The translations under genes were made by a program, and so were the position numbers. Below are positions 46,168 to 54,700 of a stretch of DNA of 64,000 nt, in pieces (position 1 is the first letter of the stretch; each line of letters starts with the position of its first letter). The notes beneath the pieces are model-generated. The model saw nothing but the letters and a program-made list of their open reading frames with translations. It was not told the DNA's origin and ran no database searches. The stretch covers positions 2,480,001-2,544,000 of the forward strand of contig NZ_CP045720.1 in NCBI RefSeq assembly GCF_009646115.1, read 5' to 3'. Source of the DNA: Pantoea eucalypti. GTDB lineage: Bacteria > Pseudomonadota > Gammaproteobacteria > Enterobacterales > Enterobacteriaceae.

Positions 46168-46354
46168 CGCTTCTCCTCCGGCTGTGGCTGCCTGTGCCGC
46201 CTTTTCAAAGGCCAGACAGGAAATGGCTGGCCCGCAAACACCACGCCATTAACAGCCAGAAATGATTTCTTAGCCCTAAATCTCCCGCTGGAAGAGCAGA
46301 ATTCACTATCTTTGCTACGCTTTGAGGGTCTCACTCATAACCAAGGAGCAATAA

Positions 46355-46603
46355 ATGTCAGGAAAAATCGAAGATAAAGTAAAAGAAGCCGCTGGCGCAG
46401 TTCAGGAACAATGGGGTGCAGCAACCGGTTCATCTGAGCATCAGGCTAAAGGCGCAGCACGCCGTTACACCAACCAGGCAACCTATGCTGCCCGCGACGC
46501 TGCTGAAACTATCCGCGATCAGGTTCAGTCTAATCCTGTCGCCGGTCTGGCCGTTGCTGCAGGCGTTGGCGTATTTATCGGCTTCCTGCTGGGCCGCAAG
46601 TAA
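46355..46603 (+). CDS. CsbD/DUF883-like stress protein
   Basis: 82 residues with AAGGAG 7 nt before the ATG. The N-terminus KIEDKVKEAAGAVQEQWG is CsbD-like. A helical middle and a C-terminal glycine-zipper membrane segment follow (PVAGLAVAAGVGVFIGFLLGRK), as in the ElaB/YqjD/YgaM group. Such proteins tether ribosomes or stress factors to the membrane in stationary phase. A strong terminator follows. Confidence 0.8.
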   Translation: MSGKIEDKVKEAAGAVQEQWGAATGSSEHQAKGAARRYTNQATYAARDAAETIRDQVQSNPVAGLAVAAGVGVFIGFLLGRK

Positions 46604-46622
46604 ACCCGCTGAACGCCAACAG

Positions 46623-46651
46623 AACGGAAGCCGCGCGCTTCCGTTTTTTTT
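46623..46651 (+). terminator. Rho-independent terminator
   Basis: AACGGAAGC and GCTTCCGTT form a 9-bp stem with a 5-nt loop, followed by a run of T residues to 46651. Confidence 0.92.
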
Positions 46652-46767
46652 GCTCCGACGCGTCTCGCCAGCTGAGATATATCTGAAAGATAAGCCTTTT
46701 CAGGTCAGCGTGCCGGGAGACTCAGCGTTGAGTTACGTTCTGTTTCTGACAACATCAAGGTGACCTT

Positions 46768-46938
46768 ATGAAAACACTTTCTGCTCTGCTGCTGGTTGCA
46801 GCGACGTTTACCTCTCTGGCAGGCTGCTCACAGAGGAGCGACGCGATTAAAGCGGATGGCCGTCCTCATGCGCCAAGCGGTCAGTCTTCACCGGGCGGTA
46901 CGCTGGGCGCCGGACCCGTGGGGCAGCCTCAGTCATAA
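46768..46938 (+). CDS. 56-residue lipoprotein
   Basis: MKTLSALLLVAATFTSLAGC gives a short lipoprotein signal with the Cys at residue 20. The mature peptide is Gly/Pro/Ser-rich (HAPSGQSSPGGTLGAGPVG). AAGGTGA lies 4 nt before the ATG and a terminator hairpin follows. No family recognised. Confidence 0.65.
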   Translation: MKTLSALLLVAATFTSLAGCSQRSDAIKADGRPHAPSGQSSPGGTLGAGPVGQPQS

Positions 46939-46945
46939 TTCCCAG

Positions 46946-46965
46946 CCCCGGCACCTATGCCGGGG
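46946..46965 (+). terminator. Terminator of the 56-residue lipoprotein gene
   Basis: CCCCGGCA and TGCCGGGG form an 8-bp stem around CCTA, 7 nt after the stop, followed by TTCATT. Confidence 0.75.
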
Positions 46966-47273
46966 TTCATTCATGGCGTTGTATTATTCCTCAGTCACAT
47001 AAAATATCTTCGCTAATGATTAATCTGCTAGTAGTCCAGCCTGAAATTAAAACCTGCCTAATTCATTAATAAAACTTCCCAGAAAATTTCAATTTGATCA
47101 CAAATAATTAAATTGCATTTTTATTTAAGTAAAAAAATCGGCCAAAGTTCAAACGAAAATTCAACGGCTCAGAAAAACATTCCGTATTAATGAACTTTAT
47201 CTGTAGCGTCAATCTCTAACACTCCATAATATTTTCATTTTAATAACATTATTAAGTTCAAGAGAATTCTGAC

Positions 47274-48335
47274 GTGAAGAAAAAAAAGATTTATCTGATA
47301 GACCGACTTTTAACGCTTTATTCTCGCTTTTCTACCAGAAAAAAACCTCAGGACCTTAAGACGCTGACGCCCGATACGGTGGTGATCTACTCCACGACAG
47401 CGCTGGGGGATTTCCTGATGAACACCCCGGCTATCTGTAGCCTGAAAAAGCACTATCCTGAGAGCAAATTTGTTCTGGTCTCAAGCAAGAAAAATAAAGA
47501 CCTTGTCAGCCGTTATGATTGGTTTGACAGGATCTATATATGGGATAACAAAATTGCGAATTTCCTGCCGCTGTTTTTCAAACTGCGTCGCCACAAACCT
47601 GACCTCTCAGTCATATTACACGCCCATTTCCCCTACGATATTATGAGTTCAGTACTGACGGGCAGTAAGGTCATTGTGCGCGACCATTATGGCAGCGAGT
47701 CGCCTGTGTTAAATAAATATCTGAATCACTATTCAGGCTATTTTGACGACCATACCATCAAGCGTAAGCTGAAACTGATTGAAGCCCTGGGTGCAGAGAC
47801 CGAGCAGACCCGGATGCATCTGCCCGAGACGAATAGCAGCCTGCCCCCTAAAGCTAACCATCGCCGTATTGGTTTTCAGTTGGGCGCATCGAAAGATATT
47901 CGCCGCTGGCCGCTGGCCTCTTTCCAGCAGCTGGCAATGACCCTGCTGGAACGCTGGCCCGACACTGAGATTATCATTACGGGTACCGCCGCTGAACAGC
48001 CGCTGGAGCGGAAATTTATCGAAAGCCTGCCGCTGGACTACCGTAAGAATGTTACATCCATGGCAGGGAAAACTAATCTCAGTGGGTTGATTAACCTGAT
48101 TCGCACACTGGACCTGCTGGTCACCGGTGATACCGGTCCACTGCACATCGCCGTAGCAGCGCAGACGCCAACGGTTAGCCTGTTCTCAACCGCCAATCCT
48201 CGCTATACCGGCCCCTGCCAGGACAGCGATCGCCACATTATCATTCATCGTCCGGATAAAACGGCGTCACAGCATCCGATGGCAAATATCAGGGTCGAAG
48301 AGGTCGGGCAGGCCGTGGCTAAGCTGGTGGGTTAA
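47274..48335 (+). CDS. Glycosyltransferase family 9 (heptosyltransferase-like)
   Basis: 353 residues from a GTG at 47274 (MKKKKIYLIDRLL). GT9 motifs are STTALGDFLMNTPAICSL near 40, the central GFQLGASKDIRRWPLASF (nucleotide-sugar side), and GDTGPLHIAVAAQTPTVSLF near the C-terminus. Proteins of this family add heptose or related sugars to the LPS inner core on the cytosolic side. The 5' 270 bp and first codons are AT-rich. It shares one base with the DUF1493 gene (TAATG). Confidence 0.85.
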   Translation: MKKKKIYLIDRLLTLYSRFSTRKKPQDLKTLTPDTVVIYSTTALGDFLMNTPAICSLKKHYPESKFVLVSSKKNKDLVSRYDWFDRIYIWDNKIANFLPLFFKLRRHKPDLSVILHAHFPYDIMSSVLTGSKVIVRDHYGSESPVLNKYLNHYSGYFDDHTIKRKLKLIEALGAETEQTRMHLPETNSSLPPKANHRRIGFQLGASKDIRRWPLASFQQLAMTLLERWPDTEIIITGTAAEQPLERKFIESLPLDYRKNVTSMAGKTNLSGLINLIRTLDLLVTGDTGPLHIAVAAQTPTVSLFSTANPRYTGPCQDSDRHIIIHRPDKTASQHPMANIRVEEVGQAVAKLVG

Positions 48336-48661
48336 TGAACGATTTTTCTCAAGCCATTGTTGCGCTGATTGAGTATCACAATCAGCCAACCGCGCTGGGC
48401 TGGTTCCGGAAAGTGGATCGGAGAAATTTTCATCTGCAGCAATTACCGCTGAATGAGGTAGAGTTTGCCCTTCTGATGAGCGATTTCTTTAGCACTTTTG
48501 GCGTCAGCGCAGAGCACTACAATGAAGCGCGCTATTTTCCGGCCTCTGCCCCGCGGCGCTTCCTGCCTGACCGGAGGTTCAGCGCAGGCACATATTGTCC
48601 ATTAACCGTTGCCATGCTGTGTGAAGCGGCCAGACAGGGACACTGGCCTGAAAATGATTAG
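48335..48661 (+). CDS. DUF1493-family protein
   Basis: 108 residues starting MNDFSQAIVALIEYH, coupled to the upstream glycosyltransferase by TAATG. The segment FALLMSDFFSTFGVSAEHYNEARYFP and the final LCEAARQGHW are typical of DUF1493, small proteins known from Enterobacterales, often near stress and phage genes. It overlaps the convergent glycosyltransferase gene by 4 nt. Function unknown. Confidence 0.7.
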   Translation: MNDFSQAIVALIEYHNQPTALGWFRKVDRRNFHLQQLPLNEVEFALLMSDFFSTFGVSAEHYNEARYFPASAPRRFLPDRRFSAGTYCPLTVAMLCEAARQGHWPEND

Positions 48662-49668
48662 GGAATAATGGTCTGGACGAAGGCGTCATAAACTTCGCGA
48701 CTGCTCAGCGCGTTGACCTCACGTGACGCTGGTTGCAGAACCTGATAGTTAACCTGCCACGGATGCCAGCACGCCGGATCGCTGTCGCCAAACAGCGCCA
48801 CCACCGGTAATCCCAGCGCGGCACCAATGTGCATTGCCCCACCATCACTGCTCACCAGCCCCTGACACAACGACATGGCTGCAATCAGCTGCGGCAGGCT
48901 GGTGGTTGACACCGCCTTGATCGGCAGGTGCGGGCAGAGCGCCATAATTTCATGCGCTTTTTCGTCATCACCTGGATGACGCGGATTATCGCGACTGCCG
49001 GGTGACCACAGCAGCATAATCTGACAGGCATGCCGCGTTGCAATCTTTTCAGCCAGTTCGGCAAATCGGGTGGCTTCCCACTGCTGGCTCGGCTTACGGG
49101 CGCTGATCTGTAAGGCATAGACCGGCACAGTGGAATCAATCGCACAGGTATCACGCAGGCTGGCGGCAATTGCCGTATCCGGCAACAGCGTCAGTTTGCC
49201 CGGCGCTATGGCGCTGAGACTGAAGGGCCGCCCCAGACTGAACAGGGTTTCGCTGATATGACACGGAGACTTGCCCGGCGGGGGCAACAGATCGGTAATT
49301 AGCGGATGCGACTGTTCACCTAAAGCAATCACTCTGGTGGGCCGCACCGTTTTAACCCACTTCATACCGTGCTGATCCCAGCGGCTTTTTGCCAGAATCA
49401 CAGCGTCATAACGTTGCTTTTTCAGGGTCAGCATCAGCTTCAGTCGCTGTAAAACACAAGCCAGCCGGCTCTGCCCTGCCTCGCGGTGATGCAGCTTGGT
49501 GTAAAAGAAGAGCTGCCGGATATCGGGATTATGCTGCAACACGGGCGCAGCGTAATTGTTGGTCAGCACATCGACCTGATGCTGGCCAGATTGCGCCAGC
49601 GCACTAATGAGCGGCGTGGTCAGTAACGTGTCGCCAATATTATCCCGACAAATAATTAAAACCCGCAT
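48658..49668 (-). CDS. Glycosyltransferase family 9 (WaaF/WaaQ-like)
   Basis: 336 residues from the ATG at 49668 (MRVLIICRDNIGDTLLTTP), chosen because the family starts this way and AGAGG lies 9 nt upstream; an ATG nine bases earlier is too close to it. Later motifs are LQISARKPSQQWEATRFAEL and SSDGGAMHIGAALGLPVVALFGDSDP. It faces the other GT9 gene tail to tail, so the pair may share a role in the outer core or O-polysaccharide of LPS. Confidence 0.85.
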   Translation of the reverse strand: MRVLIICRDNIGDTLLTTPLISALAQSGQHQVDVLTNNYAAPVLQHNPDIRQLFFYTKLHHREAGQSRLACVLQRLKLMLTLKKQRYDAVILAKSRWDQHGMKWVKTVRPTRVIALGEQSHPLITDLLPPPGKSPCHISETLFSLGRPFSLSAIAPGKLTLLPDTAIAASLRDTCAIDSTVPVYALQISARKPSQQWEATRFAELAEKIATRHACQIMLLWSPGSRDNPRHPGDDEKAHEIMALCPHLPIKAVSTTSLPQLIAAMSLCQGLVSSDGGAMHIGAALGLPVVALFGDSDPACWHPWQVNYQVLQPASREVNALSSREVYDAFVQTIIP

Positions 49669-50349
49669 ATCTGACATCCTCTGCGCACAGGCTACGCCGT
49701 ACTGGCTGAATTAAAGTAAGACTTGCCCATTCAACGTTCTGAACGCGTTAACGTAACGGCACAAGTCAGCAAATTAGTCAGCGCAGATTGAGGTTGGTTC
49801 AATAGTCACGATATTCTGGAAAGACATTGGCCATTTTAAAATCCCGTTCTCTGACTGATTCATTAGCCGGACTGTTGATTGAAAAAGTAAATAACACTTC
49901 AAAACTCAATGCCGACAAACACGCAATGAATTTTTTCAGACATGACTTCATGACTATGAATTAATTACCCACTTATAACGCCGGCAAAACCTGAGCAGAA
50001 AACAGGCGAAAGATATTCAGCGTCATTAACTATTTAACGTTCTGAAAACTTTTCTCTGAGTACGCTATTTCATTAATCATTATTCAGATGATGCTGGAGG
50101 GAAGATTGACGATCGCGGTGTTTCTTTTACCGTGTAATCAGGCAGAGGTACGTATAGAAATATTACCGTGATACGCAGCGATAAATGATTCATCCACACA
50201 CTTACCTGAAAAGACACCTGCAGCATGCGGTGCGAAAGCAATAAATGTCGTTGGGTTTTCTGCGTCTTTAAAGCGTGCGTCTGCTGAATCTGTTATGACT
50301 AAAAATGATGCGGAAGAAAGCGCGAGGGGTGAAAGCAGAAACAAAAAAA
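49669..50349. other. Intergenic region before the icd att site
   Basis: About 680 bp, AT-rich in its first 450 bp, with no ribosome site or family-like reading. A 72-codon minus-strand frame at 50138-50356 is open but starts inside the icd terminator. I see nothing else in it. Confidence 0.5.
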
Positions 50350-50376
50350 CCAGCACAGCGTTGAACGCTATGCTGG
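50350..50376 (-). terminator. icd terminator
   Basis: CCAGCACAGCG and CGCTATGCTGG form an 11-bp stem with one mismatch and a 5-nt loop. On the minus strand it is followed by a run of T residues, 13 nt after the icd stop codon. Confidence 0.9.
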
Positions 50377-50388
50377 CTCAGGCAGACA

Positions 50389-50553
50389 TTACATATTTTC
50401 GATGATCGCGTCACCAAACTCTGAACATTTCAGCAGTTTAGCGCCATCCATCAGGCGTTCGAAATCGTAAGTCACGGTTTTGTTAGCGATAGCGCCTTCA
50501 ACACCTTTAACAATCAGGTCAGCCGCTTCGAACCACTCCATGTGACGCAGCAT
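50389..50553 (-). pseudogene. 3' end of icd (isocitrate dehydrogenase), prophage att site
   Basis: 55 codons read [20 protein letters not shown] to [12 protein letters not shown] and stop, the exact C-terminus of Icd. Upstream of the first Met the match stops abruptly (ATA where Icd has Met). The fragment is thus the displaced host end left by a phage that replaced it, as e14 and phage 21 do in E. coli. About 165 bp are retained. The rest of icd would lie beyond the right edge, at the other prophage end. Confidence 0.92.
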
Positions 50554-50762
50554 TATCTTTGCAAAACAAGGTTATCCAACTGATTTAATTGATTAAAAAC
50601 CAAGAAAAAAGTGCTTTTCATGTCCTTTGTTAACGAAAATAAATGCTACGAAATCCAATAGGTTGCACTGAGTTTTGGGGAAGACTTTTATCGCAACTCT
50701 GTATGAATTTCACTCATTACAATCTCAGATTGGCAGTGGTAACAGGTTAAAAACAGCTACGC

Positions 50763-52025
50763 TCATTTTGCGACTGGCAGGTCTGCAAAACGGGTCGTGT
50801 AAGCTGGTGAAAGCATTTCTCGCTTCATGGTCCATGACCTTTCAATCCCCTGCCCGGCAAAAAATAAATTGGCCTTCCCGCTCTGATTTAGCCCATCGAT
50901 CACTCGCATCAGAGCTTCGCTATTAGGCTGTGGCCGGTACTCATCAAATAGATTGAGCTGAGACACACCCTGGCTGAAAAAGTCGCCTAACATCACACCT
51001 GCTTTCATATAACGGTGTCCGTCTACCCATATGTCATCAAGTGCGTCCATAGCAACCCGGATGATGTCGCGAGTATCGTTAGAAGGGGTAAGCAACTTTC
51101 GCGAGGCCTGATTGCCATAAAAGATTTCACCCTCTGCGTGCGGGCTGGTTCGGACAAAAACTGCTATCTGCTTACAGAACTGCCTTTCTTTTCTCAGCTT
51201 TTCGGCTGCCCGCTCTGCGAAAGAGCAAATAGCCTGACGCATGTAAATATATTCAGTGATGCGTGAACTGAATGAACGTGAGCACACTATCTGCTGTTTT
51301 ACTGGTGCAAATTCTTCGAGCTCCAGGCATGGCTCCCCGCGCAACTCTCTTACTGTACGCTCCAGCACCACGTTAAAATGCTTACGGATGATGTAAGTGC
51401 TTTGCTCAGACAGATCTTTCGCGGTAATAACGCCCATGGCATTCAGCTTCTTGCTTATGCGACGGCCAACACCCCAGACATCTTCAACCGGCACCAGCGC
51501 CATCAGTTTCTTTTGACGTTCAATATTCGACAGGTCTAGTACGCCGCCTGTCTTTGACCACTTTTTTGCAGCGTGATTTGCCAACTTTGCCAAGGTCTTG
51601 GTTGGCGCAATGCCAACACCTACGATGAGATGTGTTTCTTGCTTGATACGCGCCCTAACCCGGCGTCCGAAGTCCTCCAGTGGTTCAATACGGCTCATGC
51701 CGCCGAGATTCATAAACGCTTCGTCGATTGAATAAATTTCCACTGCTGGGGCCATACCCTCAAGCGTGGTCATTACCCTGTTCGACATGTCAGCATAAAG
51801 TGCATAGTTCGAACTGAAAATATGGACGCCATGCTTTCTGAATTCGTCTTTAAGCTTGAAGTAAGGCGCTCCCATCGGCACCTGTAACTTTTTGGCTTCT
51901 GCGGAACGTGCAATGACACACCCATCGTTATTCGACAGGACGACCACTGGTTTGCCGCGTAAGTCAGGACGAAAGATCGTTTCGCAGCTCGCATAGAACG
52001 AGTTCACATCAACTAAGGCGAACAT
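50763..52025 (-). CDS. umuC: Prophage-borne UmuC-like Y-family DNA polymerase
   Basis: 420 residues from the ATG at 52025, which shares a base with the upstream stop (TGATG). The Y-family motifs are FALVDVNSFYASCE near the start, VVVLSNNDGCVIARS, and VEIYSIDEAFMNL (catalytic Asp-Glu). An HhH region (LVPVEDVWGVGRRISKKL) and the UmuC-specific C-terminal domain follow (FFSQGVSQLNLFD). It carries out translesion synthesis. The small upstream gene is not UmuD, so a host UmuD would be needed. It is the gene nearest the att site. Confidence 0.93.
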   Translation of the reverse strand: MFALVDVNSFYASCETIFRPDLRGKPVVVLSNNDGCVIARSAEAKKLQVPMGAPYFKLKDEFRKHGVHIFSSNYALYADMSNRVMTTLEGMAPAVEIYSIDEAFMNLGGMSRIEPLEDFGRRVRARIKQETHLIVGVGIAPTKTLAKLANHAAKKWSKTGGVLDLSNIERQKKLMALVPVEDVWGVGRRISKKLNAMGVITAKDLSEQSTYIIRKHFNVVLERTVRELRGEPCLELEEFAPVKQQIVCSRSFSSRITEYIYMRQAICSFAERAAEKLRKERQFCKQIAVFVRTSPHAEGEIFYGNQASRKLLTPSNDTRDIIRVAMDALDDIWVDGHRYMKAGVMLGDFFSQGVSQLNLFDEYRPQPNSEALMRVIDGLNQSGKANLFFAGQGIERSWTMKREMLSPAYTTRFADLPVAK

Positions 52026-52264
52026 CACATGCCGCCATTAGGATTGAACACCTGAAACACGCGCTCATCACCGTCTGTAGGTGAGATATCTCGGAACGTA
52101 GTCGTATGTGTCTCTATCCACTTATTCGCCGCCCTTAGCGTGTAATGCCAGTTCATGCGGTCGAGTTCTCTGATGAAGTCGAGTGTGCTGATGGTATAGC
52201 GACCGGCAGCATCGCGCTTTATTGCCTGCCGAAAAGCAATCATGATTTCGTAATCTCGCGGCAT
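52025..52264 (-). CDS. Small protein encoded before umuC
   Basis: 79 residues, MPRDYEIMIAFRQAIKRDAAGRY, with DRMNWHYTLRAANKWIETH in the middle and FQVFNPNGGM at the end. I know such proteins directly upstream of umuC in enterobacterial prophages; they are not UmuD and lack its Ser-Lys dyad. It is coupled to umuC by TGATG and preceded by a perfect LexA box. Probably an SOS-induced accessory or regulator of the polymerase. Confidence 0.7.
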   Translation of the reverse strand: MPRDYEIMIAFRQAIKRDAAGRYTISTLDFIRELDRMNWHYTLRAANKWIETHTTTFRDISPTDGDERVFQVFNPNGGM

Positions 52265-52285
52265 GATAAATCCTCCTCTGATGAA

Positions 52286-52305
52286 TACTGTATGGATAAA
52301 CAGTA
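52286..52305. promoter_or_regulatory. LexA box of the umuC operon
   Basis: TACTGTATGGATAAACAGTA: CTGT-N8-ACAG with the flanking TA on both sides, 22 bp before the first gene of the umuC pair. SOS control is expected. Confidence 0.92.
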
Positions 52306-52492
52306 ATATCGATCAGTGGATTTGATCAAGCCGAAACGGGGAGCAACATTGTAAAGTCACTGAGAGTGCTGAATTTTTAGACTGGCGGCTTCGATTGCGG
52401 GTAACTAATCTCAAATTACACCCGCAGCCCGCTGAGACTGGCGCGGTTAAAGTTTGCCCCGACGCTGCGGCTCTTTTTACTATGCTGCACAG

Positions 52493-52516
52493 GTCCGCTA
52501 AGAGCGAAAAGCGGAC
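52493..52516. repeat. GTCCGCT/AGCGGAC element, copy 1
   Basis: GTCCGCT, a 10-nt loop AAGAGCGAAA, then AGCGGAC. The same 7-bp arms occur at 53720-53743 and 54631-54654. Confidence 0.75.
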
Positions 52517-52930
52517 ATTGATAACAGCAGTCTGTGTGAATCAACATGGAGCAGGTCAGTCTGGTTGAAATGTGTCTTGAAGAACTAATGCGGGACTGAA
52601 AAAGATAGTCGCTACTACGTAAATGAGCCATTTTGATCCATGCGGATAAAGCCGCTCTGGTTCCCTTCGTCAGTTCAAACTAAACAGGGCTGCCCGTTTT
52701 TTGCTGCAGCACAGTCGCTCTGCCCGAAACAGAGTGCCCATAGGCCACATCATAAACTTTTAGCTTAACCAGACACAGCTCCGAAGTTTACTGTCCAGAG
52801 CCATGTTAAACAGAGCTAAATCGCGTACTTTTCCTTCCAGTTCAAGACGGATACTAATCCCCCAGATATGAGAGATCTGAAGAGGTCTTTTTTGGCCGAT
52901 GATACGGTCTTTGTTCCACGGTTACGTATT

Positions 52931-52969
52931 CATACTCAAATCTCCTGAAATGTGAGAGATTTGAGTATG
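52931..52969. repeat. 14-bp perfect inverted repeat
   Basis: CATACTCAAATCTC (52931-52944) and GAGATTTGAGTATG (52956-52969) with an 11-nt loop. No U-run; could be a regulator site or a mobile-element relic. Confidence 0.65.
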
Positions 52970-53191
52970 GTTGTCCCTTATGAGCAAATTACTGTCTTTG
53001 ACAGATATTTCCACTCTACAACCCTGCGCTACTGAAAATTGGGGGATGGCTTACAACCTTGAGCATGATATTTTACTGAGGGAAGAACTACCGCAAGCAG
53101 TATGCTCTCCCTGTAGTTGCAGGGCACACACAAAACGTTGCGCTAATTTAGTATGCCCTGTTGTGTGTATCGTAACTTTGAAGAGGAATCT

Positions 53192-53581
53192 ATGGTCCAA
53201 TATTTTTCTGAAAAAAACACCCTTGAGAATAGAGCATTACAAATATGGCAAATTCTTATCGGATTCTCTTATGAGCGTAAGATAACTACATATGGAGAGA
53301 TTGCTGATATTCTTGGTTATAAAGGCGCAGGTACGATGGATCGTCAACTAGGTCATATTCTTCATTTTTGTGCTCAAAACAAATTACCACCATTAAGTGT
53401 ATTGGTTGTAAATTCTGAGACAGGATTACCTGGAGATGGGTTTGATACGACAGGTGATTTACATAAACAGAGAGAAAAAGTATTTAATTTTGACTGGTTT
53501 GATATCATTCCACCAACGCCAACTGAGTTTGCTTCCGCGTGGGAAATAGCAGAAAAAAACGATTATAGTGTTCACTCATAA
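53192..53581 (+). CDS. AT-rich alkyltransferase-like (MGMT/ATL-fold) protein
   Basis: 129 residues from the ATG at 53192 (MVQYFSEKNTLENRALQIW), with GAGG 5 nt upstream. The stretch TTYGEIADILGY, then DRQLGHILHFCAQNKLPPLS and VLVVNSETGLPGDGF, mirrors the winged-helix DNA-binding part of O6-alkylguanine transferase-like proteins. The active-site PCHR motif is absent. Low GC and different codon use from the phage genes suggest recent acquisition. I know related orphan proteins near defence genes, but the function is unknown. Confidence 0.6.
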   Translation: MVQYFSEKNTLENRALQIWQILIGFSYERKITTYGEIADILGYKGAGTMDRQLGHILHFCAQNKLPPLSVLVVNSETGLPGDGFDTTGDLHKQREKVFNFDWFDIIPPTPTEFASAWEIAEKNDYSVHS

Positions 53582-53719
53582 CAATCCGATGCAATTGGTG
53601 GTAATACTCCCAATTTAATGATTCGGTTAATGCATTTCCTTCAATGAAGGAGTAAGTATCCAATCCAAGCGGGTCATATACGTCTAGAAATAAGTCCTAA
53701 CTAACCTAGCATTTGTGAC

Positions 53720-53743
53720 GTCCGCTAAGAGCGAGAAGCGGAC
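53720..53743. repeat. GTCCGCT/AGCGGAC element, copy 2
   Basis: GTCCGCT, AAGAGCGAGA, AGCGGAC. It differs by one base from copy 1 in the loop. It lies between the alkyltransferase-like gene and the SDR gene. Confidence 0.75.
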
Positions 53744-53777
53744 GTTATTCGATTAATTTCGTGACTTTGGGAAGCGG

Positions 53778-54518
53778 TCAGTAATGTGCCAGACCGCCAT
53801 CTACAGCATACTGGCTGCCGGTAACATAGGATGCGTCATCGGACAGGAGGAAAAGTGCAACTGCAGCGGCCTCTTCTGCTGTTCCTGCACGACCCAAAGG
53901 AACCTGGCTTACCACAAAATCTTCAAACTGCTGACGAGACTCTTCTGGCATAAAGTGCCTGAAGTTAGTTTCAATCGGACCTGGTACCAAAGTGTTGGCG
54001 CGGATACCGCGTTCAGCAAACGCAGATGCCCAGCTTTTGACCATAGCGATAACGGCGCCTTTCGTCGCTGCATACAGGCTTGTCATCGCCGCTCCTTCAT
54101 ATACAGATGAGGATGATGTCACCAGGACGGACGCCCCTGAATTAAGTGATTTGGAGAGAGCTGCCAGCTGTAGCATCGGACCGCGCACATTAGCATTCAT
54201 CATATGATTGAAAGAATCTGCCGTTACAGATTCCGGAGAGCCTACCTCTGCAAAGCCGGCATTAAGCCATAATCCATCAAGTGAACCCCAGCCTCTGATA
54301 GCTTCCCCCAGTCCGTTTATGTCAACTTCGCTTGCAGCATCGCTTTTTAAAATAAGTGATGTCGCAGGAAGCAAGCTGCGTGCACGTTCAAGCCTTTCTT
54401 CATTAAGCCCTGTAATGGCTACGTTGCCACCTTCAGTAACAATACGCTGAGCCCCTGCCAGCCCGATGCCACTGGTGCCGCCCGTGATCAGTATACGTTT
54501 ACCCTGAAATCTTCCCAT
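53778..54518 (-). CDS. SDR-family oxidoreductase
   Basis: 246 residues. The classical short-chain dehydrogenase features are GGTSGIGLAGA near 14 (nucleotide-binding Gly motif), LDGLWLNAGFAEV, SSSSVYEGAAMTSLYAATKGAV with the Tyr-x-x-x-Lys catalytic pair, and the C-terminal VTGSQYAVDGGLAHY. Substrate unknown. Such metabolic genes are unusual in phages and probably a cargo gene. It is flanked on both sides by the GTCCGCT repeats. Confidence 0.88.
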   Translation of the reverse strand: MGRFQGKRILITGGTSGIGLAGAQRIVTEGGNVAITGLNEERLERARSLLPATSLILKSDAASEVDINGLGEAIRGWGSLDGLWLNAGFAEVGSPESVTADSFNHMMNANVRGPMLQLAALSKSLNSGASVLVTSSSSVYEGAAMTSLYAATKGAVIAMVKSWASAFAERGIRANTLVPGPIETNFRHFMPEESRQQFEDFVVSQVPLGRAGTAEEAAAVALFLLSDDASYVTGSQYAVDGGLAHY

Positions 54519-54630
54519 GCTTACTTCCTTTATTTAGCTGCGGAATCAGCATTTACCTTACGTAAAAAAAACACCATTCGTCATCTGTTTCATTACGTAA
54601 CCATAGGAACGAATGGATTGCGGCTTGGAC

Positions 54631-54654
54631 GTCCGCTAATGGCACAAAGCGGAC
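54631..54654. repeat. GTCCGCT/AGCGGAC element, copy 3
   Basis: GTCCGCT, AATGGCACAA, AGCGGAC. Same arms as the other two copies but a different loop. Confidence 0.75.
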
Positions 54655-54700
54655 ACTGCTAGCTTTCAAGGTTAACTGCTTGCCCGTCGCCGGGGATTTT

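Larger units (their letters stand above)
52306..53191. other. Non-coding region with repeats between umuC operon and accessory genes
   Basis: About 890 bp without a supported gene. It holds one GTCCGCT/AGCGGAC interrupted palindrome (52493-52516) and a 14-bp perfect inverted repeat (52931-52969). A second imperfect repeat (ACACACAA at 53126, TTGTGTGT at 53161) lies just before the next gene. An ORF at 52971 has no family resemblance. Confidence 0.6.

Noticed and set aside
50138..50356. 72-codon minus-strand ORF with a signal-peptide-like start
   Set aside because: Its GTG start and hydrophobic N-terminus are the icd terminator stem and T-run read as codons. No ribosome site.
52971..53285. 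104-codon plus-strand ORF before the alkyltransferase-like gene
   Set aside because: It overlaps that gene in another frame, contains the imperfect inverted repeat and resembles no family.
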